DNA of 64,000 nucleotides, from positions 1 to 64,000 of the forward strand of contig NZ_STGG01000009.1 in NCBI RefSeq assembly GCF_005222695.1, in the 5' to 3' direction. The notes under the pieces are model-generated. The model was not told the origin of the DNA. It ran no database searches and saw nothing but the letters and a program-made list of their open reading frames with translations. This DNA comes from Massilia sp. HP4. GTDB lineage: Bacteria > Pseudomonadota > Gammaproteobacteria > Burkholderiales > Burkholderiaceae_D. Both the position numbers and the translations under genes were made by a program. This document shows positions 47,788 to 57,594 of this stretch, piece after piece (within the stretch, counting starts at the first letter, position 1; each line of letters starts with the position of its first letter).

Positions 47788-50700
47788 ATGCATCCGTTTG
47801 CTTACCGGTTCACGCAGTTCGCCGCCCTGCTGCCGCCCGCCTGCGTCATCCTCTCCTGCCTCCTGAGCGCGCCGGCACGCGCCCTCGATCCCGCCGTGCG
47901 CCTGGTCGACTACCACCATACGACCTGGACCGCGAAAGAAGGCGCGCCGGCCAGGATCACGACCATGGCCCAGACGCGGGATGGCTGGCTGTGGCTCGGC
48001 ACGCCTTCGGGCTTGTACCGTTTCGACGGCGTCAGGTTCACCAGATTCGTCGCGCTCGACGGCTCGACGCCGCTGGGCGCCACGATCTCGAACCTGTACG
48101 CGATGGACAACGGAGACCTGCTGATCGGTTACCTCACCGGCGGGCTCGACCTGCTACGCCACGACCAGCTGCGGCCGTTGCGAAGCCGCAACGATATCCT
48201 GGGCAGCTACCAGGCCGAAGTCGACATCGACGGCAGCCTGTGGATCGCCGCGCTGCGCGGCCTGCACCGCTACCACGCCGGCAGGTGGACGACCTTCGGC
48301 GCGGCCCAGGGCTTCTCCGGTATCGACGCCCACACCGTCACGCTCGACCACTACGGCCGGCTATGGGCCGGCGACGGCGACCACCTGTACCTGCTCGATC
48401 GCCGGCAGGGGCGTTTCGCGCGCCACGCGCCAGGCGGCGCCAACGCCATCGTCCCCTCCCCCGATGGCCAGGTCTGGCGCGGGATCGACGGCCAGTGGCA
48501 GGTCTTGCCGCTGCCGGCGAACGCGGCGCCGGTCCCGGTTGCCGCCTGGCGGGCGCCGTCGGCATCGGCGGGCGGCCTGTTCGACCGCCACGGCAACCAC
48601 TGGTCGCTGGGCTGCCCGGTCGGCGTGTGCCGCACACCCGCGCCGCGCCTGCGCGGCATCGACCGTTTCTCAGCCGGCGCACTGGCGACCGAGCGCCTCG
48701 ACCAGCCCTGGCAGCTGAGCAACCTCACGGCCAATGTGATCTTCGAAGACCGGGAGGGCAATATCTGGGTGGGCACCGAGGCCGGACTCGAGCGCTTCCG
48801 CCACAACCAGCTGGTCACGGTGCCGCTGCCAACCGGCGAGAACTGGTTCGAAGTATTCGCCGACCAGGATGGACGCCCCCTGCTGCGCTCGGTGCCGAAC
48901 GGCTACCTGTTCGAGGCCGGCGCGACCGGATTCGCCAAGCTGCCCCAGTCCGCACAGATCGCCACCGGCTGGGACGGCGGCCTCCTGCGCTCCGACGGCG
49001 AAGGCGTCACGCACCTGCTGGACGGGAAGGCAAGTTTCACGGCCTTTCCGCGCGGCGCCGACGGCAAGCCGGTCGGCAAGCGCCCGATGATCCTGGCCGG
49101 GGACCGCAACGAGCTGTGGCTGACCTTTGCTGGCAAGGGCTTGTTCCACTACCGGCAAGGAAGTTGGACGGCGGCCGCCAGCTACGGGCTCCCGCGCGGC
49201 ATGCTGGGCCTGTCGCGGGCGCCGGATGGCGCGGTCTGGATCGGCTACCGCGACGGCAGCGTGATCCGCGTCCAGGAAGGCCGCGCGAGCCGCTTCAATG
49301 AGGGCGACGCTAGCGGCTTCGGCGCGATCGTCTTCATCGACGCGCGCGACGGCGTCGTGCTGGCGACGGAGAACGGCATCGCCGTGCTCGAACACGGCAA
49401 GATCCGCAAGCTGCGCAGCGCCGATCCGGAAGCGCTGGCCGGCATCGGCGGCCAGATCCTGGGCGCCGGCGGCGAACGCTGGTTCAATGGCCGGCGCGGC
49501 GCGGTGCACGTGAGCGCCGAGGCTTGGGCGCGCGCCCTTGCCGACCCCGACGGCCTGCTCGAGGTGCGCGTACTGGACCACCTCGATGGTTATCCCGGCT
49601 CGGCGATCGCCCTGCCGACACTCTCCACCGCGCGGCGCACGCGCGATGGCCGGCTGTGGTTCTCCGGGAACGGCGGGGTGGCCTACCTCGATCCGGCGCG
49701 GGTCCATCGCAACGCCATCGCGCCGCCGGTGGCGATCGCGCCGCTCGACGTGGCGGGCGCCCGGCGCCGGCCGGATGGCGCCATGGTGCTTCCACCCGAC
49801 ACCACCCGCCTGCGCGTCGACTACACGGCGCTCAGCTATGCCATGCCGGAGCGCGTGCGTTTTCGCTACCGGCTCGACGGCGTCGACGATGAATGGCAGG
49901 AAGCCGGCGCGCGCCGCATGGCGTTCTATACCGGGCTCGATCCCGGCGCCTACCGGTTCCGGGTCATGGCAATTAACGAAGACGGCGTGCCGAGCGAGCG
50001 CGAGACCAGCCTCGCCTTCGAGATCGAGCCGACGCTCGTCCAGACCCGCTGGTTCTCGGCGCTGTGCGCGCTCGCGCTGACGCTGCTGGCCTTCGGCATA
50101 TTCCGGTGGCGCACGCTCCTGCTGGCGCGCCGCTATGCCGAGCGCTATCGGGAGAGGCTGGCCGAACGCGAACGCATCGCGCGCGCCCTGCACGACAGCT
50201 TGCTGCAAAGCGTGCAGGGCCTGGTGCTGCGCCTCAATACCGTGGTGATGGGCATGTCGGGCGACAGCGCGGCGCGGGCGCACATCGAAGCGATCCTCGA
50301 CCACGCCGATACCGTCATGGCGGAGGCGCGCGATGAGCTGGCCGACCTGCGCGCCCGGCCGGCCAAGGGCGAGCAGGACCTCGGCCAGGCACTTGCCATC
50401 TTCGCAGGCGCGCTGCGGGCCGAGTGCGGCCCGCAATTCACGCTGCAGGTCGGCGGTACGCCACGCGCGCTGGCCAACGTCGCCTGGCATGAGCTCTACA
50501 ATATTGGCCGGGAAGCGCTGTTCAATGCCTACCGCCATGCCGATGCGCGCCGGATCGGGCTCGAGATCGAGTACGGCGCCAGGCACTTCAGCCTCGTCGT
50601 GCGCGACGATGGCCGTGGCATCGATCCGGCGATCCGTTGCGCCGGCGGCCGCGAAGGCCACTGGGGCCTGGCCGGCATGCGCGAACGGGCCCTGGCGCTG

Positions 50701-50847
50701 GGCGGTACGCTCGAACTGGACTCGCCCCGGGGCGAGGGGACCGAGATCGCCTTGCGGATCCCGGCCGACAAGGCCTATCGCCCCCTGCCCAGGCGCGGCC
50801 TGGGCCAGCGCCTGCACGATTTGCGCAGGCGGCTGATGCGCGGCTGA
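47788..50847 (+). CDS. beta-propeller sensor histidine kinase (two-component regulator propeller)
   Basis: A 1019-residue transmembrane sensor. After a signal peptide, about 660 residues of periplasmic Reg_prop repeats form a propeller (TRDGWLWLGTPSGLYRFDGV, DREGNIWVGTEAGLERFRHN). A Y_Y_Y domain (RYRLDGVDDEWQEAG...YRFRVMAINEDGVPS) leads to one membrane helix (FSALCALALTLLAFGIF). The cytoplasmic part has HisKA_3 (IARALHDSLLQSVQGLVLRL) and an ATPase domain (NIGREALFNAYRHADARRIG). No response regulator gene is next to it. Relatives in Bacteroidetes sense polysaccharide fragments; here the ligand is unknown. It is paralogous to the gene at 52063. Confidence 0.93.
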   Translation: MHPFAYRFTQFAALLPPACVILSCLLSAPARALDPAVRLVDYHHTTWTAKEGAPARITTMAQTRDGWLWLGTPSGLYRFDGVRFTRFVALDGSTPLGATISNLYAMDNGDLLIGYLTGGLDLLRHDQLRPLRSRNDILGSYQAEVDIDGSLWIAALRGLHRYHAGRWTTFGAAQGFSGIDAHTVTLDHYGRLWAGDGDHLYLLDRRQGRFARHAPGGANAIVPSPDGQVWRGIDGQWQVLPLPANAAPVPVAAWRAPSASAGGLFDRHGNHWSLGCPVGVCRTPAPRLRGIDRFSAGALATERLDQPWQLSNLTANVIFEDREGNIWVGTEAGLERFRHNQLVTVPLPTGENWFEVFADQDGRPLLRSVPNGYLFEAGATGFAKLPQSAQIATGWDGGLLRSDGEGVTHLLDGKASFTAFPRGADGKPVGKRPMILAGDRNELWLTFAGKGLFHYRQGSWTAAASYGLPRGMLGLSRAPDGAVWIGYRDGSVIRVQEGRASRFNEGDASGFGAIVFIDARDGVVLATENGIAVLEHGKIRKLRSADPEALAGIGGQILGAGGERWFNGRRGAVHVSAEAWARALADPDGLLEVRVLDHLDGYPGSAIALPTLSTARRTRDGRLWFSGNGGVAYLDPARVHRNAIAPPVAIAPLDVAGARRRPDGAMVLPPDTTRLRVDYTALSYAMPERVRFRYRLDGVDDEWQEAGARRMAFYTGLDPGAYRFRVMAINEDGVPSERETSLAFEIEPTLVQTRWFSALCALALTLLAFGIFRWRTLLLARRYAERYRERLAERERIARALHDSLLQSVQGLVLRLNTVVMGMSGDSAARAHIEAILDHADTVMAEARDELADLRARPAKGEQDLGQALAIFAGALRAECGPQFTLQVGGTPRALANVAWHELYNIGREALFNAYRHADARRIGLEIEYGARHFSLVVRDDGRGIDPAIRCAGGREGHWGLAGMRERALALGGTLELDSPRGEGTEIALRIPADKAYRPLPRRGLGQRLHDLRRRLMRG

Positions 50848-50855
50848 TGTTCACC

Positions 50856-51941
50856 TTATCGCGGCGCCAGTGCGCCGAGGAAGGCCAGCAGCTCCGCGTT
50901 CAGGCGTTCGGCCGCCTCGTGCTGGACCCAGTGGCCGACATTTTCCAGGCGCACCTGCCTGACCAGGTTCGGCTGGGTGCGCCGCAATTGCTCCAGCGAC
51001 GGCGTGGTCGGATGGAAGAACCGGCACAGCCCATCGGCCGCCCCCCAGATATACAACGACGGCTGGCGGATGACCGTATTCCTGTAGGCCGATGTCAATT
51101 CGAAGGTGATCGGCAAGGCCCGGTAGTAATTCAGGCCGCCCTGGAAGCCGCTCTTGTCGAAGGCCTGCACCGTGTGCCGCACATAGGCCGGATCGGCCCA
51201 CGAAGGCGCGGCCACCGGCGCCGGACGCAGCATGCTGCGCGCCGGGTCGACCGGATCCCAGCGCTGCGCGGGCAGCGGGCTGGCTGACGGCCAGTAGAGG
51301 ATGGCGGGGATCGACTTCGCCGCCGGCGCGAACAGGCTCTCGCGCCCCGGCCTGATCCAGTCCAGCGCGTAATAACGTTCGCCCAGCCCCCGCTTGCGCA
51401 AGTCGCTCCAGGTGTCGATGTCGCCGCGCGGGGCGTATGGGATGCTGATGCTGACCAGGGCGCGGAAGCGGTCGGGCCGCAGCAGGGCCGCGCGCTGGGC
51501 GTGGTCGGCGCCCCAGTCATGGCCGACGATGACTGCGCTGTCGATCTTGAGGGCGTCGAGCACGCCGACCAGGTCACCGACGATGTGCAGCGAAGTGTAT
51601 TGGCTCGCATCCGGCGGCGCGAAGCTGTCGCCGAAGCCGCGCATGTCGAGGGCCACTGCGCGGTAGCCGGCCGCCGCCACGGCGCGCATCTGGCTGCGCC
51701 AGGTCTCGGCGGTGTCCGGAAAGCCATGGCAGAACAGGACCGCGGGGCCGGATCCCTGCTCGATCACGTGGAATGTTTCGCCATTGACGCGCAGCTTGTG
51801 GCGCCGGAGCGGCGGTGCTTCGGCCGCCATCGATGGCAGCGGCGCCAGGCCAAGGCCGGCCAGGGATGACGCCAGCAGGATAGCGCGTCGGGCCGCCGAC
51901 TGCGGCGCGGATGTGTCGGTAGTGGGCAAGTTCGATGGCAT
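50856..51941 (-). CDS. exported epoxide-hydrolase-like alpha/beta hydrolase
   Basis: A 361-residue protein with an N-terminal export signal containing Arg-Arg (SAARRAILLASSLAGLGLA, then PSMAAEA). The fold has HGFPDTAETW (oxyanion), nucleophile Asp142 in VIVGHDWGADHAQ, and the late GHWVQHE histidine, the pattern of soluble epoxide hydrolases and haloacetate dehalogenases. Export is unusual for this family, which is mostly cytoplasmic. The start at 51941 follows GAGGAG. It lies 121 nt behind the second propeller kinase on the same strand, so the two may be transcribed together. Confidence 0.88.
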   Translation of the reverse strand: MPSNLPTTDTSAPQSAARRAILLASSLAGLGLAPLPSMAAEAPPLRRHKLRVNGETFHVIEQGSGPAVLFCHGFPDTAETWRSQMRAVAAAGYRAVALDMRGFGDSFAPPDASQYTSLHIVGDLVGVLDALKIDSAVIVGHDWGADHAQRAALLRPDRFRALVSISIPYAPRGDIDTWSDLRKRGLGERYYALDWIRPGRESLFAPAAKSIPAILYWPSASPLPAQRWDPVDPARSMLRPAPVAAPSWADPAYVRHTVQAFDKSGFQGGLNYYRALPITFELTSAYRNTVIRQPSLYIWGAADGLCRFFHPTTPSLEQLRRTQPNLVRQVRLENVGHWVQHEAAERLNAELLAFLGALAPR

Positions 51942-52062
51942 GCAGGGGATCTCCTCGGAGCCGCCGGCAGGCGCCACCGGCCCTACCGACGGTAAGTCAA
52001 CAATCGCCAGTGAGTGTACGTGCACTGCCGGGGCAGCGGCGCGCGCATCGCGACCGATGCCC

Positions 52063-55000
52063 TCATGGCGCCCCGCGCCGGCGCCGGTACGCCATCCGTC
52101 CCGGCAGCGTGAGCACGACCCGCGTGCCGCCAGCGCCCGCCCGATCCGCACCGCCGATCTCCAGCCTCGCGCCGATGCGTTCGGCGCGTTCGCGCATGCC
52201 GCGCAAGCCCCAGTGATCCGGCCGGCCGCATTCGTTGAGCCAGGCCGGGTCGATGCCGCAGCCATCGTCCGACACCGTCAGCACGAAGGCGGCCCGCCGG
52301 TAGGCAAGGTCCACCCTCACCTGCGCCGCCCGGGCGTGGGCGAAGGCATTGCGCAGCGCTTCGAGCCCGATCCGATAGACCTCGTCGAGGATGACCGGCT
52401 GCAGCCGCCTGGCCGAGCCGCTGGTCGCGAACGCGAAGCCGCAATCCCACTGGGAAGCCAGTTCCTCGCCCGCCGCCGCCAGCGCCTCGTGCAATTCGCG
52501 CGTATCGTGCGGACCGCCGCGCAGCTCGCGCACGCGGTCGCGTCCCTCCACCAGCACCCCGTCGGCGCGCAGCAAGGCCTGTTCCATGTGCGCCCTGGCC
52601 GGGGCGTCGGCGGGCAGCATGTCGGCCGCGGCCTGGAAGCGCAGCACCAGGCCTTGCACGCCCTGCAGCAGGGTATCGTGCAACTCGCGCGCGATGCGCT
52701 CGCGTTCGCGGTGGCGCTCCTGCAGGCGATCGCGCACCCGCTCGGCGGCGCGGCGCGCGGTGGCGCGGTAGGACAGCCACAAGGCTGCCAGCAGCAGCAG
52801 GCCGACGCCGCTCAGGAACAGCGGATGGCGATAGAAGGCCTGCTCGACGCGGAACGCAAACCCGGCCTCGCGTGCGCCCGCCACCCCGTCCTTGTTCAGG
52901 GCGATCACGCGAAAGCGGTAGGCACCCGGCGCCAGGCCGGTATAGATGGCCTGGCGCGCGCGGCCGGCGTCGATCCACTCGTTATCGAAACCGTCCAGCC
53001 GGTAGCGAAAGCCCAGGCGCTCGGGCGCGGCCAGGCTGGGGGCGGTGTAGTCGATGGCGATCCGCTGCGTTTCCGGCCGCAGGCTGAGCGGCGCGGCCAG
53101 GGACACCCTGGCGCCGTCGACGCTGACCGTCTCGATCTCGGCAACCGGCCCCGGTTCCGGCGGCGGCAGGCGCGCCGGATCGAGGGACACCACGCCGCCA
53201 CTGGTCGAGAACCATAAGCGGCCGTCGCCGCCGCGCACCGCGGTCGGCAGGGGCAGTACCTGGTGCGGATCGTTCGCCAGGCCTCCGAGCGCGTCGAAGG
53301 AACGGTAGCCGACTCGGTGGCCGGGGCTGGCAAGGGCGCGCCGCAGTTCAGCGGCGCCCAGCTGGAAGATGCCGGCCCTGGTGTGCAGCCACAGGTCGGC
53401 GTCGGGGCCGGACGGACGCGGGACGGCGACGATGGCGTAGATATTGTCGAACACGCCGTCGTCGGGCAGCGCCAGGCGCCGCAGGCGGCCCGCCTCGAGG
53501 TACGCCAAGCCATGCTGGCCGCCGATCCAGGTGCGTCCCGCATGGTGGGCCAGCGCCGTGACATGGCCGACCTCGAGGCCGTCGGCTTGGGTCCAGCGCC
53601 GCGTTGCGCCGCCGCGGCGCGCTTCCAGCAAGCCGTCGCGGTAGCCGAACCAAAGCCAGCCGTCGGACGCGGCCAGCGCGCTGACCGGCATGCGCTGGCT
53701 GTCGCGGGCGGATCCCGCTGCCATCCGTTCCCAGCGTCCGGCCGCGTGCCGGAACAGGCCGGACTTGTCGATCGAGACCCACAGGCCGCCCTCGAGGTCG
53801 CGCGCCATTGCCCGCACCGGCGCCTGGGCGCCGGCGCCGGGCGGCAGGCCTGCGAAGAAGGCCAGCTGCTCGCCGCGCGAACGCCAGATGCCGGCCGGGC
53901 CGGCCATCCAGATGCCGCCGTCGGCGTCGCGCATCGCGCTGTTGACCGGGGCCGGCATCGCCAGCGCCCGTGCCCGGCCAGCGTGCAGCCGCAGCGCGGC
54001 GCCGCTGCCCGGCCCGGCCCACAGGCTGCCGTCGTCGGCGGCGGCCAGCGCCACGTTCAGCGCGCCGGCCGGGAACGGCGCCGGCGCCAGCAGGCGCGGC
54101 CTGAAACGATCCAGGCCGGTATTGGTGCCAACCCAGAGATTGCCTTCGCGATCGGCGTGCAGCTTCCAGACGAAGTCCGAGCTCAGGCCCTGCCTGGCCG
54201 TGAGGCTGGCGGCGCCGGCCAGCGCCGCCAGGCCGTCCGGCCGCGCGACACGCAGCAGGCCGTTGCCGCGCGTGCCGAGCCACAGCTCGCCCGCGGCGTC
54301 GAACACGAGGCCGGTTGCCGGCGCATCCAGCCGCGCCGTATCCCGCGCGACGCCCTGCCCGCCCAGCACCACGCGGTGCACCTTGCCGCTATGGCGTTCC
54401 GTCAGCCAGATCGCCCCATCGGGCGCCTGCGCGATCTGGCCCACGCCATCCACCGCCAGCCCGGCGTCAAGGAAGCGGCGCTCGCCATGGCGCAGATAGT
54501 AGAGCCGGCGTTCGCCCGCGGCCCACAGCACGCCGTCGCGGTCGACGAACACTGCGCGCGCCCCGCCGTCGCCGAAGCCGTCGCCGGGGCCAACCCGTCG
54601 CCAGGCGCCGTCCGCGCGCCGCGCGAGACCATCGTCGGCGGCGGCCCAGAGGGCCTGGCGGCGGTCTTGCGCCAGCCCGAATACCACCCCTGCCGGCGCG
54701 CCAGGCGCGGCTTCGCGCACAAGCGGCATGCCGGCGCGGACCTGCGCCACGCCGCCGCTGCGCAGGCCGACCCACAGGGCGTCGCCTTGCGCCAGCAGGG
54801 ACGAGACAATGAGCGGCGCCCCGCGCGCGTCGGGCGAATGGGGCCGGAAGCGCATGCCGTCGAAGCGCACCAGGGAGTCGTTGGTGCCGAGCCAGAGATA
54901 GCCATCGGCGGCCTGGACGATCGCCCCGACCTGGCCCGGGCCGCCGTCGGAGGCCAGCCAGCGCCGGTGGTCCAGGCGGTCGGGCGTCATGGCCTGCGCG

Positions 55001-55104
55001 CCGGCCGCCACGAACAGCAGCAAGGCTATCGCCGGCGCTGCCAGCAGGCGCGATCCGGTCCGGAGCGCGTGCCGGCAAGCGTGGCGAGATAACGGAAGGC
55101 TCAT
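52063..55104 (-). CDS. second beta-propeller sensor histidine kinase
   Basis: 1013 residues, same architecture as the gene at 47788. A signal peptide (LLAAPAIALLLFVAAGAQA) is followed by a periplasmic propeller (IVQAADGYLWLGTNDSLVRF, DREGNLWVGTNTGLDRFRPR), a Y_Y_Y domain (FRYRLDGFDNEWIDAGRARQ), one membrane helix, HisKA_3 with IARELHDTLLQGVQGLVLRF, and an ATPase domain (IGLEALRNAFAHARAAQVRV). No receiver or regulator is attached or adjacent. The two paralogues are similar but clearly diverged, so the duplication is not recent or they see different ligands. Confidence 0.93.
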   Translation of the reverse strand: MSLPLSRHACRHALRTGSRLLAAPAIALLLFVAAGAQAMTPDRLDHRRWLASDGGPGQVGAIVQAADGYLWLGTNDSLVRFDGMRFRPHSPDARGAPLIVSSLLAQGDALWVGLRSGGVAQVRAGMPLVREAAPGAPAGVVFGLAQDRRQALWAAADDGLARRADGAWRRVGPGDGFGDGGARAVFVDRDGVLWAAGERRLYYLRHGERRFLDAGLAVDGVGQIAQAPDGAIWLTERHSGKVHRVVLGGQGVARDTARLDAPATGLVFDAAGELWLGTRGNGLLRVARPDGLAALAGAASLTARQGLSSDFVWKLHADREGNLWVGTNTGLDRFRPRLLAPAPFPAGALNVALAAADDGSLWAGPGSGAALRLHAGRARALAMPAPVNSAMRDADGGIWMAGPAGIWRSRGEQLAFFAGLPPGAGAQAPVRAMARDLEGGLWVSIDKSGLFRHAAGRWERMAAGSARDSQRMPVSALAASDGWLWFGYRDGLLEARRGGATRRWTQADGLEVGHVTALAHHAGRTWIGGQHGLAYLEAGRLRRLALPDDGVFDNIYAIVAVPRPSGPDADLWLHTRAGIFQLGAAELRRALASPGHRVGYRSFDALGGLANDPHQVLPLPTAVRGGDGRLWFSTSGGVVSLDPARLPPPEPGPVAEIETVSVDGARVSLAAPLSLRPETQRIAIDYTAPSLAAPERLGFRYRLDGFDNEWIDAGRARQAIYTGLAPGAYRFRVIALNKDGVAGAREAGFAFRVEQAFYRHPLFLSGVGLLLLAALWLSYRATARRAAERVRDRLQERHRERERIARELHDTLLQGVQGLVLRFQAAADMLPADAPARAHMEQALLRADGVLVEGRDRVRELRGGPHDTRELHEALAAAGEELASQWDCGFAFATSGSARRLQPVILDEVYRIGLEALRNAFAHARAAQVRVDLAYRRAAFVLTVSDDGCGIDPAWLNECGRPDHWGLRGMRERAERIGARLEIGGADRAGAGGTRVVLTLPGRMAYRRRRGAP

Positions 55105-55201
55105 TGCCGGATGATAGCATCGGCAACGGGCAAATCATGCGACCTGGCTAGCGCAGGAAATCATGCCGGCGGGGCCGGGCGGCGCGTTCGCCGCCCGGGC
55201 T

Positions 55202-56227
55202 TCAGAACGAATGCCGCATGCCCGCCACCACCGAGCGCGGATCGGCGCCGGGCGACATCGCCAGCGCCTGCCCGGTATTGCCGTTGATGCCGAAGCGCGC
55301 CTGCCCCTGGTTGCGGATGTGCGCCGCGCCGGCATACAGCATGGTGCGCTTCGAGAGGTTGTAGTCGTAGCGCACGCTCAAGGCCGTGGCATCGGCCTGT
55401 TGCAGGTTGCGGTGCCGGGTGTGGCCCACGTCGAGCAGCAGGAAACCCGGCCCGACCGGAATCTGTACGCCGATCTCGAGCGCGTCGTTTTCCGTCAGGT
55501 TCACGTCGTCGCGCCGGCCCTGGGCCAGCAGCGCCACCTTGGCGACGTCGAACTGGTAGCTGGCGCCGCCGGCAAAGAAGCGCTCGGTGTTCGACGTCGT
55601 CGTCTTGCGGGTCTGGACCGCGAAGCCGGCCGAGAAGCGCCCGTTGTCGTACTGGAGCGAGCCGCTGCTGCTGTCGCCGATGTGGTGGCCGCCGGGCTGG
55701 GTCGTGTTCTCGCCCGCGCCATACAGCAGGCGCGCCTTGAAGCCCTTGACCGTCGGCGAGGTATAGCTGACCGAGTTGTTGACCCGCAGCGGCGACACGT
55801 CGGTGAAGTAATTCGACGCATTGCCCCAGGCCAGGCCGCCGCCCAGGCCATAGGTCACGATCGTGAAGAAGTTGGGCGAATACTGGCGGCCGAAGGTCAG
55901 GTCGCCGGCGCGGGTCGACAAGCCGGCCCAGGCCTGGCGCCCGAACGTCAGCCCGCCCTGCCCCAGGCTGCCGTCGTCGACATTGATGCCCGATTCGATC
56001 AGGAACACCGCCTTCATGCCGGAACCCAGGTCTTCGCTGGCGCGAAAGCCCAGGCGCGAGCCCGAAATGCCGCCGCTCTGCACACGCTCGGCCTTCGCCT
56101 CGCCGCCGCGACTGACGTCGAGATAGGTGTCGATGATGCCGAACACCTGCACGCCGCCTTGCGCCCGGGCCTCGGCGGCCTGGACCAGGGCCAGGACCGC
56201 GGCCGCGATCAACAGATGCTTGCTCAT
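55202..56227 (-). CDS. general porin (OmpC-like) of the aromatic cluster
   Basis: An outer-membrane trimeric porin of 341 residues. The signal peptide (IAAAVLALVQAAEARAQ) is followed by GGVQVFGIIDTYLDVSRGGE and SGGISGSRLGFRASEDLGSG, the standard start of beta-proteobacterial porins, and the protein ends GMRHSF. It overlaps the MFS gene by 4 nt, so it is part of the same operon and probably lets the aromatic substrate cross the outer membrane. Confidence 0.92.
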   Translation of the reverse strand: MSKHLLIAAAVLALVQAAEARAQGGVQVFGIIDTYLDVSRGGEAKAERVQSGGISGSRLGFRASEDLGSGMKAVFLIESGINVDDGSLGQGGLTFGRQAWAGLSTRAGDLTFGRQYSPNFFTIVTYGLGGGLAWGNASNYFTDVSPLRVNNSVSYTSPTVKGFKARLLYGAGENTTQPGGHHIGDSSSGSLQYDNGRFSAGFAVQTRKTTTSNTERFFAGGASYQFDVAKVALLAQGRRDDVNLTENDALEIGVQIPVGPGFLLLDVGHTRHRNLQQADATALSVRYDYNLSKRTMLYAGAAHIRNQGQARFGINGNTGQALAMSPGADPRSVVAGMRHSF

Positions 56228-57552
56228 GCCTTGCCCTTTCCGGCGCCGCCCTTGACCATGAACAGGACCGCGCTACTGGCCACCAGGATCACGCCGATGC
56301 CCAGCAGCGCCGCGTCCATGCTGCCGGTCGCGGTGCGCACCTGGCCGATCACCCACGGCGCCACGATGCCGGCGCTGGTGCCCAGGCTGCTGATCACGCC
56401 GATGCCGGCGGCGCGCGATTCCTGCGGCAGGTTGGCGGTCGGGATCGCCCAGAAGATCGGCAGGCCCGAATACAAGCCGACGGCCGCCACCGACAGCAGC
56501 GCCAGCGACACCGGCAGGCTCGATGGATGGGTCGTCATTACGGCCAGGGCGGCGGCGGCGCTGATCACGCAGGCCGCGAAGTAGCGGGCGTGGCGCCCGG
56601 AGCGGTCGGCGGCGCGCGCCACCACGATCACGCCGATGGCGCCGACGGTGTAGGGAATGACCGAGTACAGGCTTACCATCAACACGTCGCTGACACCGAA
56701 GTCGCGGATGATCAGGGGCATCCAGAAGCTCAGGGTCAGCGCCGCGCCGGTCACCGCGAAATACGGGATCGAATACAGGTAGATGCGCGGATCGCGCAGG
56801 GTCGCGGCCAGCGACTTGCCGGCGCTGCCGTGCACCTGGCCGCCGCCGGTTTCCAGGTTGGCCGCCAGGCGCGCCTTCTCGGTGGCGCTCAGCCAGTGGG
56901 CCTGGGCCGGGCTGTCCTTCAGGTAGAAATAGGCGATCACCGCCAGCAGCAGCGCGGGCGACCCTTCGATCGCGAACATCCACTGCCAGCCCGCCAGGCC
57001 CCAGACGCCGGCCATGTCGCGCATGATCCAGCCCGACACCAGGCCGCCCAGGATGCCGGCCACGGCCACCCCGGCGAAGAAATAGGCCAGCACCGAGGCG
57101 CGGCGCAGCGGCGGATACCAGTAGGTCAGGTACAGCACGATGCCGGGGAAGAAGCCGGCCTCGAACACGCCGAGCAGGAAGCGCAGGATGTAGAAGTGGG
57201 TCGGCGTCTGGATGAACATCATCCCGACCGAGGCCAGGCCCCACAGGATCATGATCCGCACGAAGGTCTTGCGCGCGCCGTATTTCGCCAGCAGCAGGTT
57301 GCTCGGCGTTTCGAACAGCACGTAGCCGATATAGAACACGGCCGCGCCCAGGCCGTACATCGCATCGGTGAAGCCCAGGTCCTGCTTGAGCTGGAGCTGG
57401 GCGAAGCCGACATTGATGCGGTCGAGGAAGGCGACCACATAGGCCACGAACAGGAAGGGAATGATGCGCAGCGATACCTTGCGGTACAGCGCGTCGTCGG
57501 CATCGCGGTCGGACGCCGCCCGCAGTGCGCTTGCATCGGTGGTGTTGTACAT
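56224..57552 (-). CDS. MFS transporter, aromatic-acid/anion:cation symporter type
   Basis: A 442-residue inner-membrane carrier with 12 predicted helices. Family signs are AYVVAFLDRINVGFAQLQLK, the loop GARKTFVRIMILWG, and LRFLLGVFEAGFFPGIVLYL, as in the ACS group (tartrate, glucarate and hydroxybenzoate carriers). GGAGKGKA forms the charged tail. A clear GGAG ribosome binding site precedes the ATG. Between the enol-lactonase and porin genes it probably imports the substrate of the pathway, or a related aromatic acid. Confidence 0.92.
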   Translation of the reverse strand: MYNTTDASALRAASDRDADDALYRKVSLRIIPFLFVAYVVAFLDRINVGFAQLQLKQDLGFTDAMYGLGAAVFYIGYVLFETPSNLLLAKYGARKTFVRIMILWGLASVGMMFIQTPTHFYILRFLLGVFEAGFFPGIVLYLTYWYPPLRRASVLAYFFAGVAVAGILGGLVSGWIMRDMAGVWGLAGWQWMFAIEGSPALLLAVIAYFYLKDSPAQAHWLSATEKARLAANLETGGGQVHGSAGKSLAATLRDPRIYLYSIPYFAVTGAALTLSFWMPLIIRDFGVSDVLMVSLYSVIPYTVGAIGVIVVARAADRSGRHARYFAACVISAAAALAVMTTHPSSLPVSLALLSVAAVGLYSGLPIFWAIPTANLPQESRAAGIGVISSLGTSAGIVAPWVIGQVRTATGSMDAALLGIGVILVASSAVLFMVKGGAGKGKA

Positions 57553-57594
57553 GCTTGTCTCCGTCTTATTTATAGTGTGGTGTCCGGGGGGCAG

